Shown piece by piece: positions 32,618 to 41,696 of a DNA stretch of 64,000 nt (the first letter of the stretch is position 1; the number at the start of each line of letters is the position of its first letter). The notes under the pieces were generated by a model. It did not search any database. It saw only the letters and a program-made list of their open reading frames with translations, and had not been told where the DNA came from. Source of the stretch: an uncultured Lachnospiraceae bacterium (GTDB lineage: Bacteria; Bacillota; Clostridia; Lachnospirales; Lachnospiraceae); the NCBI GenBank assembly GCA_910585625.1, contig CAJUFQ010000003.1, positions 98,568-162,567 on the forward strand. Direction: 5' to 3'. A program made the position numbers and the translations under genes.

Positions 32618-33313
32618 TTATATATTGTTCAATAGCCCTTTTGTAATCGGTTCAATATAAATATTCCCATCCTTGACAACCGCGACCTGCGGGTCGGCAT
32701 CGGCGCCAGCCGTATGTTTCTTCCTGCGTTTTTTCCCCTCTTGCACCTTGTCCGCACTGCGGGCAATCACATCCCCAATTTTAATTTGTATGGGATCCAT
32801 CAATAAGGCTGCCACGAAAGCTTGGTCATTGCCGTTAGCCCCCGCATAGGCATTTCCTTTCAAGGCTCCTAAAACGACGATATTGCCTTTGGAGATAACT
32901 TTTGCGCCAGGGTTGATGTCGCCTAGTATGATAATGCTGCTTTCACAGTCCAGCACCTGGCCTGACCGGAGCGTTCCTTTGTAAAATTCCCCGGTCTTTC
33001 CAGCCTGCTCCTCCTCAAAGCGTTCGATTTTCTGACGGATCAGCTCTTCTTTCAGTGCATCGTTGTCCAAGATGCAGATTATGTTCACAGACGTATTGTC
33101 AGTGATGGTTTCAATAATCTGGAACTCCTCCTCTTGGGTCAGTTTCCTCCCCTCAAAGGAAATTGCCATTCTCGCGTCTTTGAAAAATCCTTCGGATTCC
33201 TTAAATTTATCCAAAATGCATTTCAATAGTTCTTCAAAGTCCATGTGCCCATCTAAAATAAGGTTTATTCCGTATTTATTGCTTTTTAACATCACCGGCT
33301 TTGACACTTTCAT
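32618..33313 (-). CDS. minC: Septum-site determining protein MinC
   Basis: FtsZ assembly inhibitor. The C-terminal beta-helix domain is clear (RSGQVLDCESSIIILGDINPGAKVISKGNIVVLGALKGNAYAGANG-type, about residues 117-165). N-terminal FtsZ-binding domain occupies about 1-100. 231 residues. GGAGG lies only one base before ATG 33313, so the GTG two codons later (33307) may be the real start. C-terminal KRRKKHTAGADAD is an unusually basic insertion before the last strand. Confidence 0.92.
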   Translation of the reverse strand: MKVSKPVMLKSNKYGINLILDGHMDFEELLKCILDKFKESEGFFKDARMAISFEGRKLTQEEEFQIIETITDNTSVNIICILDNDALKEELIRQKIERFEEEQAGKTGEFYKGTLRSGQVLDCESSIIILGDINPGAKVISKGNIVVLGALKGNAYAGANGNDQAFVAALLMDPIQIKIGDVIARSADKVQEGKKRRKKHTAGADADPQVAVVKDGNIYIEPITKGLLNNI

Positions 33314-33324
33314 CCCTCCAAACT

Positions 33325-36225
33325 CTAATCTGTAAATCCATTTGCGCTGCTCTCAATATCTTCTGCCTGTCCATCCAGCAGCGTTTTAGCATCCGCAAGA
33401 TTGAAATAATATTTTAATATATTGCTGGAAACTTCTACTGCGTTGGCAGAAGTATATCCATAGGCAATACGTGTCGTGATGGCAATCTCCGGGTTCTCAT
33501 AAGGCGCGTACCCTATAAACAGCGCGTGGTTTGCACGGTTCTGCATCTGTTGCGCCGTACCGGTTTTGCCAGCAACTGCAACTGGGAAATCTTTAAAAGA
33601 CTTATTGTTTTCCACTACCATCCGCATGCCGCTCTGGATGGCATTCCAGGAGACCTCTGAAACTTCCGTAATCTTACGGATAATCTCAGGTTTAAATTCT
33701 TTGACAATACTGCCATCTGCAGTCGTCTCCTTATCCAAAAGCGTCAGCTGGTAGACATTCCCGCTGCTTGCTACCGCTGTGAGGTATCTGGCCAGCTGCG
33801 TAGTGGTATAGTTATGATTTCCCTGCCCGATGGCAGAGGTAATCGGATACTCATCTGAAATCTGCGGGTCGTTTTCCGGAATCTCAATGCCTGTTTTTTC
33901 ATCCAGCCCAAACAGTGCCGCATATTTCTTTAATGCTGCAATACCTTTATTTTCATTATAAACCCCACCCTCCGAGCTTAAACGGTAACCCATCTCATAG
34001 AAGAAATAATTGCAGGAATCCCGTATGGCTTCAGAGATATTATCCTTGCCATGGGTGCTGTTTGGATATATCCAGCACTTCGGGGAAGGTGTGATATTCG
34101 TATACTCCCCTTCATCTTTAATCTGCTCCCCGACGCTGACAATACCTTCTGTCAGGGAAGCTGCCGCCGTAATCGGCTTAAATGTGGAACCCGGCGCAGT
34201 CCGCTGCTGTGTGGCATTATTATACTGAGGGACAGACAGATCTTTCTGCAGGCTCTCAAAATATTCCGAATCTACGGTATTCGCAAGCCGGTTGGTATCA
34301 TATCCCGGATACGTCACACAGGCCTGCAGCCTGCCAGTCTGCACATTAATTAATACACAGCTTGCCGTGCAAGGGTCGAGCGCAAGCTGCGCGGGGGTAA
34401 TCTCTATATTCTTGATTTTCTCTCTGAGAAAATCAAATGCACTGAGACTGCCATTCGCAAGGGACGCCTGTTCGCCATTCTGATCCGTGAGGACGCCTTG
34501 CTCAAATAAAATTTGGCAGATTTGTGTTCCCGAGATAAGGTTGTCCCTAATCATATATTGGTATATTTTTTTTGAAAATTCCATATCTGTCTGTAAATCT
34601 TCCATGACATAGGAAATCAGCGCGTCATAGATTTCCGTGGAGTCCGAGTACTTGGACTCCGTGTCAAAACCAGTGATATCAATCCAGTCCATGGCAATAG
34701 CACGGTGCAGATATTCAGCAAGGCTTGCCGTGTCGCTCTTCCAAGACAAATACACCTCATCATCTATGTCTATCTTATCTGTCAGGAAAATCCCTTTTTC
34801 TTCCAGCGCTGACAGGATATAGCTCATATATACCTGGTACTCCTTATCCAGGTTGCCATATACTGCCGGGGCCGGTGAAGTAAGCTGCTCCCTCAGGCTT
34901 GCAATGACCTGGCTCTGCTTATTGTTAAAAATCCCACGTACCTGTTGTTCCACCTCTTTGGCATCCTCTTTCTCAAAATGCCCGATGTCGATGACATTAT
35001 TGTTGAGTAACGCGAAATACACATCGTCAATCGGGATCTTGATGTCCGAGGCTGTACCTGTGCTAGTATCGTATTCCTTAATATTTTCAATGTTGGCATA
35101 TACGATGCCGGCAAGCTCCTGCTCTAGCATACGGTAAACGGCCTCCTGCAGCTCGGCGTCAATGGAAAGGTAAATGTCATTCCCGGAAGAAGCGTCCACC
35201 TTTTCTATCATTTCCGTAATCCGCCCCATGTTATCCGTATAAAATGATTCCAGCCCCTTGCTTCCTTGCAGTTCTTGATCCATGACTTGTTCAATGCCAG
35301 ATTTTCCTACAACGTCATTGAGCGTATATCCATCGCTTTTTGCTGACAATGTATCGTATTCCTCCTGGGAAATCTTACCGGTATAGCCAATAATATGAGA
35401 AAAATACTCGCTGTCCACATATTTGCGGATGCTGTCTTCCATGATGTCAATGCCCTGGAGGATGTCCGAATTCTCCTTGATGACGGCCACTGTTTCCTCG
35501 CTGACATTCTGGGCAATCGTGGTCAGCACATATTTCTGATAATTATTCTGGGATATCGCATAGCGCAGCAACATTATCTTATAAGCTTCGTCCTCAGAAT
35601 ACAAGGCTTGTCCCTTGTCAAGCTCTTTCGGATCTGTCTTGCCCTCAACAAAGATGGAAAATTTTTTCTGAAGATATTCGATAACCTGTTCCGGCTTCGC
35701 CTTGGCCTCGTCATATCCCAGCTTCTTATTGTATTTCAGGTCGTCAATCTTCGTGTGCCCATAGACATCCGCAAGAAACCGTTGCAACGCCCGGTCAGAA
35801 AGGGTGTATACATAACTGCCGTTTTCGCCCTTCTGGACATCGAAGTTGTTGCTGATGGAGTCCCCTTTTTCTTCAATCATATGGATGACTGTATTCAGCT
35901 CCTCATTCAGCAGGCGGTTCTTCTCTTCCGTGCTGTTATAGACGCCATTATCCTCAATCGTCACAGAATATGACAGCTCATTGTAAGCCAGGAGTTTCCC
36001 ATTGCAGTCAAAAATATTGCCCCTTGTGCCGGATGTGACCCGTTCCTTTTTAATTAGAAGGGTATAGTTGTCCAGATATTCCTGACCGTTGATGATTTGC
36101 AGCATAAACACTCGCTGCAGCAAAATGCCGAACAGGGCAATCATCACCACGCTGAGTGCAAACAGCCTGGAAGTCAGTATTTTTTTGCCATAATCTTTTA
36201 TTAACTCAAACAAACTTGCTTGCAC
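33325..36225 (-). CDS. mrdA: Class B penicillin-binding protein 2 (elongation transpeptidase)
   Basis: Peptidoglycan transpeptidase paired with RodA. One membrane anchor at about residues 18-40. Catalytic motifs: S680-T-F-K (APGSTFKPITAA), S-C-N (RDSCNYFF) and K-T-G (AVAGKTGTAQ). At 966 residues it is about 300 longer than E. coli PBP2 (633): the region between the dimerisation segment and the transpeptidase domain (about 380-640) is expanded and rich in charged helices. Start ambiguous: GTG 36225 (RBS AAAGGAG very close) or TTG 36213. Located mreD - PBP2 - minC. Confidence 0.92.
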   Translation of the reverse strand: MQASLFELIKDYGKKILTSRLFALSVVMIALFGILLQRVFMLQIINGQEYLDNYTLLIKKERVTSGTRGNIFDCNGKLLAYNELSYSVTIEDNGVYNSTEEKNRLLNEELNTVIHMIEEKGDSISNNFDVQKGENGSYVYTLSDRALQRFLADVYGHTKIDDLKYNKKLGYDEAKAKPEQVIEYLQKKFSIFVEGKTDPKELDKGQALYSEDEAYKIMLLRYAISQNNYQKYVLTTIAQNVSEETVAVIKENSDILQGIDIMEDSIRKYVDSEYFSHIIGYTGKISQEEYDTLSAKSDGYTLNDVVGKSGIEQVMDQELQGSKGLESFYTDNMGRITEMIEKVDASSGNDIYLSIDAELQEAVYRMLEQELAGIVYANIENIKEYDTSTGTASDIKIPIDDVYFALLNNNVIDIGHFEKEDAKEVEQQVRGIFNNKQSQVIASLREQLTSPAPAVYGNLDKEYQVYMSYILSALEEKGIFLTDKIDIDDEVYLSWKSDTASLAEYLHRAIAMDWIDITGFDTESKYSDSTEIYDALISYVMEDLQTDMEFSKKIYQYMIRDNLISGTQICQILFEQGVLTDQNGEQASLANGSLSAFDFLREKIKNIEITPAQLALDPCTASCVLINVQTGRLQACVTYPGYDTNRLANTVDSEYFESLQKDLSVPQYNNATQQRTAPGSTFKPITAAASLTEGIVSVGEQIKDEGEYTNITPSPKCWIYPNSTHGKDNISEAIRDSCNYFFYEMGYRLSSEGGVYNENKGIAALKKYAALFGLDEKTGIEIPENDPQISDEYPITSAIGQGNHNYTTTQLARYLTAVASSGNVYQLTLLDKETTADGSIVKEFKPEIIRKITEVSEVSWNAIQSGMRMVVENNKSFKDFPVAVAGKTGTAQQMQNRANHALFIGYAPYENPEIAITTRIAYGYTSANAVEVSSNILKYYFNLADAKTLLDGQAEDIESSANGFTD

Positions 36226-36724
36226 TCCTTTTTTCTATCTCTTCTAGCTTATTGTTTATCTTCAGGATTACAAAATAAAGAACAATCGTCACGAGAATGG
36301 TATATACCAGTTCTGGGAGCATGATGTTCAGGAGGTAGTAGTCTATCTGGAACCTCCTCCTCAGCAGGAACAGGAACAAATATACCAGTATATTATAGGA
36401 CAAATCGCTCGCCGCAATCAAAATCAGCGGGAGCTTGATATCATCCGGGAAGAATCTTTTGCGGAAAAACCCATTGACATAGCCAATGTAAGCATATATC
36501 AGCGCATAAAAGCCGATGACGCTTCCAAAAAACGTATCTAAGACCAACCCGCAGAAGAAACCAATCCACATGCCCTCTTTCCTGCCGCGCATAAAGCCAA
36601 ACGATGAGGTCACCACAATCAGCAGATTGGGGGAGATGGACGCGAAAGACAGGAACTGGAACAGCGTACTCTGCAGCAAAAAGCATACGGTTATGATTAA
36701 AAATACCGCCAATTTACGTCTCAT
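36206..36724 (-). CDS. mreD: Rod shape-determining membrane protein MreD
   Basis: Integral membrane component of the elongasome, about five membrane segments, 172 residues. Typical elements: ITVCFLLQSTLFQFLSFASISPNLLIV, then GFMRGRKEGMWIGFFCGLVLDTFFGSVIGFYAL. ATG 36724 has AAAGGGG at good distance; the ATG six codons upstream would overlap mreC. Overlaps the PBP2 start by about 20 bp. Confidence 0.92.
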   Translation of the reverse strand: MRRKLAVFLIITVCFLLQSTLFQFLSFASISPNLLIVVTSSFGFMRGRKEGMWIGFFCGLVLDTFFGSVIGFYALIYAYIGYVNGFFRKRFFPDDIKLPLILIAASDLSYNILVYLFLFLLRRRFQIDYYLLNIMLPELVYTILVTIVLYFVILKINNKLEEIEKRSASKFV

Positions 36725-36725
36725 C

Positions 36726-37595
36726 TTAGTTGCCCCTTTCATTTGCCGGGGTCTTTTTCTTGTCCAGAATCACCAGCACTTCCTGCAGATGCTGGAAATC
36801 GACGGCTGGCGTTACCGTCCCGGAATAAGTGAGGTTGTTGGAATTCCGTTCAATGGCGCTGACATAGCCAATGAGGATTCCTTCCAGATATTTATCGCTG
36901 ATATGCGAAGTTACAATCTGCTCTCCTGTCTTGACAGCGTCGTCCTCACATTTCAAATCAGAAAACCCTATCACCTGTTCCTGATTCATGGAGACCAGGT
37001 TGCCGGTGACAATACAACGGTCAGACGTGGATAATGCCATACCGCTGACATTGCTAGCGTCATCTATGATGGAACGGACCTTGGCGTAGTTTGGCCCGGT
37101 GTCAATCACGATGCCGACAAGGCCGCTGCCTGCAATCACATTCATGTCCTTCTCAATGCCGTCTCGCTCCCCCTTGTCAATGAGGAAGGTGGAAAACCAG
37201 TTGCCTCCGTCGTTGCCGATTACCCGGGCTGCTACTTTTTCATAACTGGGGTATTTCTGATCCAGCTCCATCAGCTCCCTGAGGTTATCCAGTTCATACT
37301 GCTCAAGTTTAATGGTATTCAGTTCCTGCGTCAGCTTATCGACCTTAGCCTGCAGTTCTTTATTCTCCTGCTGCACGTTACGCAGGGATGCCAGATCGTC
37401 CGCCCTGCTAATCAGCCAGGTTCCCACCTGATTGATTCCGTTCTGCATGGGTACGAACACATACCCGGCGACCGTGTTCAGCGGCCCGCCGGAAAGATTC
37501 AGCGTAAAGCTTACGAACATCACCAGCACACAGAGTACCGTTACTGCTAAAAGCGTATATTTGGTTGGGATAGAGCGTTTTGTTCTTCGTTTCAT
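36726..37595 (-). CDS. mreC: Rod shape-determining protein MreC
   Basis: Bitopic elongasome scaffold. Membrane segment at about residues 12-32, coiled coil about 62-110 (NVQQENKELQAKVDKLTQELNTIKLEQYELDNLRELMEL-type), then the double beta-barrel domain (VIGNDGGNWFSTFLIDKGERDGI; NVIAGSGLVGIVI). 289 residues from ATG 37595. A TTG at 37607 is an alternative start; the ribosome site is poor for both. Confidence 0.93.
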   Translation of the reverse strand: MKRRTKRSIPTKYTLLAVTVLCVLVMFVSFTLNLSGGPLNTVAGYVFVPMQNGINQVGTWLISRADDLASLRNVQQENKELQAKVDKLTQELNTIKLEQYELDNLRELMELDQKYPSYEKVAARVIGNDGGNWFSTFLIDKGERDGIEKDMNVIAGSGLVGIVIDTGPNYAKVRSIIDDASNVSGMALSTSDRCIVTGNLVSMNQEQVIGFSDLKCEDDAVKTGEQIVTSHISDKYLEGILIGYVSAIERNSNNLTYSGTVTPAVDFQHLQEVLVILDKKKTPANERGN

Positions 37596-37610
37596 AGATA
37601 CTTGCAACCT

Positions 37611-38630
37611 CTATTTATAAATTCTGGTTTTCATGCTAAAGGCAAGTTTCCGGTATTTTTCATCCGACACTATTTTGTCGAGGCCACGCACCGCGCTTTC
37701 TTCCGGAAACTCGCAAGTGTTTACTTTGATGTTAGTGATTTGGGCAAAAAGCTCGTCCAGCCTCTGGATTTTAGAAGATCCTCCAGTGATATAAATCCCG
37801 GCATGGATAATATCCTTTGCCAGTTCCGGCGGCGTCTTCTCAAGTATCATCTTGATGGAGTTGCAGATGGTATTCAGCGGATCTTTGATTGCCTCATAAA
37901 TAATGGAAGAAGTAATCTGCATCTCAATCGGCAGGCCGCTTACGACGTCCCTTCCGACGATAGTTTCCGCCGTTTCCTCCTCTTGCTGTATGGCGCAGCC
38001 CAGCTTCTCTTTCAGATGCATGGCCGTCTTCTGTCCGATGACCAGGCTGAAATTACGTTTCAGGTAGTGGGTGATTGATTCATCTATGCGCTTGCCGCCA
38101 AAATGAAGCAAATCGCTCAGCACCAAGCCGCCCAGGGAAATCACGGAAATCTCCGTGGTATCCGCGCCGATATTTACAATCATGAACCCCGTGGGGGAAT
38201 TTACGTCTAAATCAAGGCCGACAGCGTCGGCAATCGGCTTCTCGCAGAGCAGCACATTCCGCGGCTTAAAGCGGCTCTTGTAAAACAAGTCAAAAAACGC
38301 CTTCTTTTCTACCTCTGTGATGTCCGTCGGCACTGCTACAATGAATTCAGCCCCTTTGATATGGCTCTTCGCATGTTTTTCCAGCAGCTCCCCAATCATC
38401 ATCTGCATGTTGTTGTAATCCGCAATCACGCCGTTGACCACCGGAAAAGATACCTGAATGCTGTCCGGCGCTTTCTCATACATGGCATATGCATCATCTC
38501 CAAACGCATAGAGCTGGTTCTTGTTGACGATGGCAATGGTATTTTTCTCATTGATTACCTTCCCGGTCCCTTTGCAGAAAATCTTCATATTGCAGGTCCC
38601 CAAATCAATTCCGTATACATTTGCTGACAT
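37611..38630 (-). CDS. mreB: Cell shape-determining actin MreB
   Basis: Bacterial actin that organises lateral wall synthesis. Phosphate loops GIDLGTCNMKIFCKG (7-21) and IVNIGADTTEISVISLGG (about 158-175), adenosine motif ITGGSSKIQRLDELF near 290. 339 residues. The N-terminal amphipathic or hydrophobic element is minimal (MSANVYG). Followed 15 bp later by mreC. The loop GTCNMKIF differs from the more usual GTANTLVY of MreB, a divergence shared by some clostridial MreB-like proteins. Confidence 0.93.
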   Translation of the reverse strand: MSANVYGIDLGTCNMKIFCKGTGKVINEKNTIAIVNKNQLYAFGDDAYAMYEKAPDSIQVSFPVVNGVIADYNNMQMMIGELLEKHAKSHIKGAEFIVAVPTDITEVEKKAFFDLFYKSRFKPRNVLLCEKPIADAVGLDLDVNSPTGFMIVNIGADTTEISVISLGGLVLSDLLHFGGKRIDESITHYLKRNFSLVIGQKTAMHLKEKLGCAIQQEEETAETIVGRDVVSGLPIEMQITSSIIYEAIKDPLNTICNSIKMILEKTPPELAKDIIHAGIYITGGSSKIQRLDELFAQITNIKVNTCEFPEESAVRGLDKIVSDEKYRKLAFSMKTRIYK

Positions 38631-38633
38631 AAC

Positions 38634-39341
38634 TTATGTTCCTTTCCTCTGGCCTAACAGGCCGTTTTCTCTAAAACTTGTATATCTGTTATCGCCAATA
38701 ATGATATGATCCGCCAGGGCAATCCCCAGAACCTCCCCGCTTTCCCTGATCCTGCCCGTCACCCGGATGTCGCACTCGCTAGGCGTCGGGCTGCCGCTGG
38801 GATGGTTATGGAGGAGGACGATTTTTAACGCATGGTATTCCAGCGCCTTAATGAATATTTCCCTAGGCGAAATCAGCGAATTGCTCGCCGTGCCGATGGA
38901 AATAATCTCATCTCCCAGTAGATTGCTCTTTGAATCGAACATTGCTACCATCATAATCTCTCGTGTCTCATGCCTCAAGACTTCCATATAGTAATAGGCA
39001 ATGCTGGAGGGCTCCTTCAGGCAGAGATCCCTGCGCCTGTTCATCTTGGAAATACGCCTGGCAAGCTCTGCAATGCATTTCAGCTGTGCTGCCTTGACCT
39101 GGCCGATTCCTGTAATCTTCCTCATTTCATCCAGGCTCATGTTGACAACGTTCAGCAAACCCTCCCCACGGCGCGCAACTAAGAACTGCGCAAGCTGCAA
39201 GGCCGTCCTGTCCTTGGTGCCGCTTCTTATCACCACAGCTAAAAGCTCTGCATCTGACAACGCCTGCGCCCCAAAGCGGCATAGCTTCTCCAGGGGTTGT
39301 TCTGATTCTGGCATTTCTTTCATAGTCATGTGTAAATTCAT
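38634..39341 (-). CDS. radC: RadC/YeeS-family JAMM protein
   Basis: RadC-like protein of uncertain function; the original repair assignment in E. coli was withdrawn. An N-terminal helix-hairpin-helix-like region (ITGIGQVKAAQLKCIAELARR) precedes the JAMM/MPN metalloprotease-like motif HNHPSGSPTPSECD near residue 175. 235 residues, typical length. Three bases before mreB, an arrangement (radC-mreB) that is common in Firmicutes. RBS AAAGG. Confidence 0.94.
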   Translation of the reverse strand: MNLHMTMKEMPESEQPLEKLCRFGAQALSDAELLAVVIRSGTKDRTALQLAQFLVARRGEGLLNVVNMSLDEMRKITGIGQVKAAQLKCIAELARRISKMNRRRDLCLKEPSSIAYYYMEVLRHETREIMMVAMFDSKSNLLGDEIISIGTASNSLISPREIFIKALEYHALKIVLLHNHPSGSPTPSECDIRVTGRIRESGEVLGIALADHIIIGDNRYTSFRENGLLGQRKGT

Positions 39342-39439
39342 GTTTTTCCTTTCACTCTCTCAAAAGCCAAGGAAAAAGTAATACATTTTATTTTAGCACA
39401 AAAGGTCTTTGATGTATACTAATTATTATTAAAACTTAA

Positions 39440-40714
39440 CTAAAAATTTATTAATCGCTCTTCATATAATTTTTGCAGAGACATGAGAATCCCCAATTTT
39501 GCATGGTACCAAGTCAGCCCTCCCTGAAAATAGACTGCATAAGGCTCACGCAGCGGGCCGTCCGCGCTCAGCTCGATCGACGATCCCTGCACAAAGGCGC
39601 CGGCAGCCATGATGACGTCGTCATCATAGCCAGGCATGGCCCAGGGTTCTGGAGTTACATGGCTGTCTACCGGCGCAGCCGCCTGGATACCTTTGCAGAA
39701 CGCAATCAATGCTGCCGGTGATTGTAACGTCACTGCCTGGATGATGTCATGGCGGCTCTCATTGCCGTCCGGAACCACAGGAAACCCGAGGCTCTCATAG
39801 ATATTTGCCGCAAAAATGGCTCCCTTTAAGGCTCCGGCGACGACTGTGGGAGCCAAGAACAGCCCCTGGTAAAAAGACTGGGTAATCCCTAAAGAAGCCC
39901 CGACTTCTTTGCCAAGCCCGGGTGACGTCAGACGGTAGGAAGCATTTTCCACGCACTCTTTTTTCCCGGCAATGTAGCCGCCTGCCGGAGCAAGCCCGCC
40001 GCCTGGGTTTTTAATCAGGGATCCGACTATCATGTCGGCTCCTGCCTCTAAAGGTTCCTGCCTTTCTACAAATTCCCCATAACAATTATCCACCATGCAG
40101 ATTACGTCTGGCTTTATGTTTTTGATAAAAGAAATCAGCTCGCCAATACGCGCTACAGAGAGCGTAGGTCGTGTCTGATATCCCTTGGAACGCTGGATGG
40201 TTACCAATTTTGTTTTCTCATTGACAGCTTTTCGGATGTTTTCAAAATCAAAGCCTCCATCCGGCAAAAGGTTGACTTGGCGGTAAGTTATGCCATACTC
40301 CGCCAGCGAACCCTTGGAAGGGCGGATGCCTATGACCTCTTCAAGCGTGTCGTAAGGCTTGCCTACCGGAGACAGAAGCTCATCCCCCGGGCGGAGGTTA
40401 GACATGAGGGCAAGCGCCAGGGCGTGGGTGCCGCAGGTGATCTGGGGACGCACTAGAGCTGCCTCCCCATGGAAACAGGTGGCATAGACGTCTTCCAAGG
40501 TGTCTCTTCCTAAATCATTATACCCATACCCGCTGCTTCCCATAAAACATTCTGCGCTGACCCGGTGTGCCTGCAGCGCTTTTATCACTTTCAGCTGGTT
40601 GTATTCTGCTGTTTCGTCTATCTGGGCAAACCGCTCACGCAACTTCTCTTCAAATCTCATGCCATAGTCAAGCACTTTTCCTTCAATCCCAAGCTCCTGA
40701 TATATCTCTTTCAT
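39440..40714 (-). CDS. Methionine gamma-lyase-family PLP protein (aluminium-resistance-like, YnbB type)
   Basis: PLP-dependent aspartate-aminotransferase-fold protein of the family called aluminium resistance or YnbB. The PLP lysine is predicted in TIQRSKGYQTRPT; other marks are SSGYGYNDLGRDTLE, CGTHALALAL and DNCYGEFVE. True substrate unknown. 424 residues from ATG 40714, which has AAAGGGA upstream; the longer frame begins 11 codons earlier without support. Follows miaA, as ynbB follows hfq/miaA in Bacillus. Confidence 0.9.
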   Translation of the reverse strand: MKEIYQELGIEGKVLDYGMRFEEKLRERFAQIDETAEYNQLKVIKALQAHRVSAECFMGSSGYGYNDLGRDTLEDVYATCFHGEAALVRPQITCGTHALALALMSNLRPGDELLSPVGKPYDTLEEVIGIRPSKGSLAEYGITYRQVNLLPDGGFDFENIRKAVNEKTKLVTIQRSKGYQTRPTLSVARIGELISFIKNIKPDVICMVDNCYGEFVERQEPLEAGADMIVGSLIKNPGGGLAPAGGYIAGKKECVENASYRLTSPGLGKEVGASLGITQSFYQGLFLAPTVVAGALKGAIFAANIYESLGFPVVPDGNESRHDIIQAVTLQSPAALIAFCKGIQAAAPVDSHVTPEPWAMPGYDDDVIMAAGAFVQGSSIELSADGPLREPYAVYFQGGLTWYHAKLGILMSLQKLYEERLINF

Positions 40715-40739
40715 GTGTATTCCCTTTCTCCGTCTGCTG

Positions 40740-41696
40740 TTAAACAATTTCCCGCAGGATTCCTTTCTCTGCTAATAGCTCCCGCATATATGCCAGTATC
40801 CTGTCGTTGTCATAACCAAATTCCTGCTTGTCCACCCACAGGACGTCCCGCTCTCTGCGGAACCATGTCAGCTGCCGCTTGGCAAAATGCCGGGTATCCC
40901 GCTTAATCCGGTAAACCGCTTCCTCTAAATCGCACCTGCCTTCCAGATAGTCCAGGACTTCTTTGTACCCAAGTCCCTGCATGGATACCATGCGGCGGTC
41001 AAAGCCACGTTCCCACAGTTCCCTCACTTCTCCCACAAGACCTTCCCGCAGCATCTGCTCCACCCGTTCATTGATTCGCCCATAAAGCTTTTCCCTGTCG
41101 TCATTGAGGACAAAGTACGCGAAATTGTAGGGCGATTCCTTTTGACGCTCTTGCTCATTGTGGTCAGATATTTTCTTGCCAGATAGATGATAGAACTCTA
41201 GTGCGCGCACCATGCGCTTGATGTTGTTTTCGTGAATCTGTCCTGCTGCCTCAGGGTCGACTTCTTTCAGCATTTCGTGCAAAACGCTGCCCCCCTGTTC
41301 TTTGGCAATCTGCTCCAGTGACTGCCGGTATGACGTCTCGCCCTGCTCTTTTGTAAAATCGATATCGTATAAAAGCGCCTGGATATAGAACCCCGTGCCG
41401 CCCACAACGACAGGTACCCTGCCTTGTGCATAGATATCTGCTATATATTTTTTGGCGTATTCCTGGAAACGCACGACGTGGAATTCCTCATCCGGTTCAA
41501 ATGCATCTACCAGGTAATGCGGAATTTCCTGCATTTCTTCTTTTTTAATCTTCGCAGAGCCAATATCCATATGCCGGTAGACTTGCATAGAATCTGCCGA
41601 GATGACAGATCCCTGCACCATCCTTGCCAGGCGGATGGAAAGTTCCGTCTTTCCCACTGCCGTGGGCCCTGTCAGTATTATTAAAGGTTTTTTCAT
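40740..41696 (-). CDS. miaA: tRNA dimethylallyltransferase
   Basis: Adds an isopentenyl group to A37 of tRNAs reading U-starting codons. P-loop GPTAVGKTELSIRLA (about 9-23), DSMQVYRHMDIGSAK and the catalytic-region VVGGTGFYIQALLYD. 318 residues. Start ATG 41696 overlaps the mutL TGA by one base. No hfq gene follows, unlike Bacillus. Confidence 0.96.
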   Translation of the reverse strand: MKKPLIILTGPTAVGKTELSIRLARMVQGSVISADSMQVYRHMDIGSAKIKKEEMQEIPHYLVDAFEPDEEFHVVRFQEYAKKYIADIYAQGRVPVVVGGTGFYIQALLYDIDFTKEQGETSYRQSLEQIAKEQGGSVLHEMLKEVDPEAAGQIHENNIKRMVRALEFYHLSGKKISDHNEQERQKESPYNFAYFVLNDDREKLYGRINERVEQMLREGLVGEVRELWERGFDRRMVSMQGLGYKEVLDYLEGRCDLEEAVYRIKRDTRHFAKRQLTWFRRERDVLWVDKQEFGYDNDRILAYMRELLAEKGILREIV

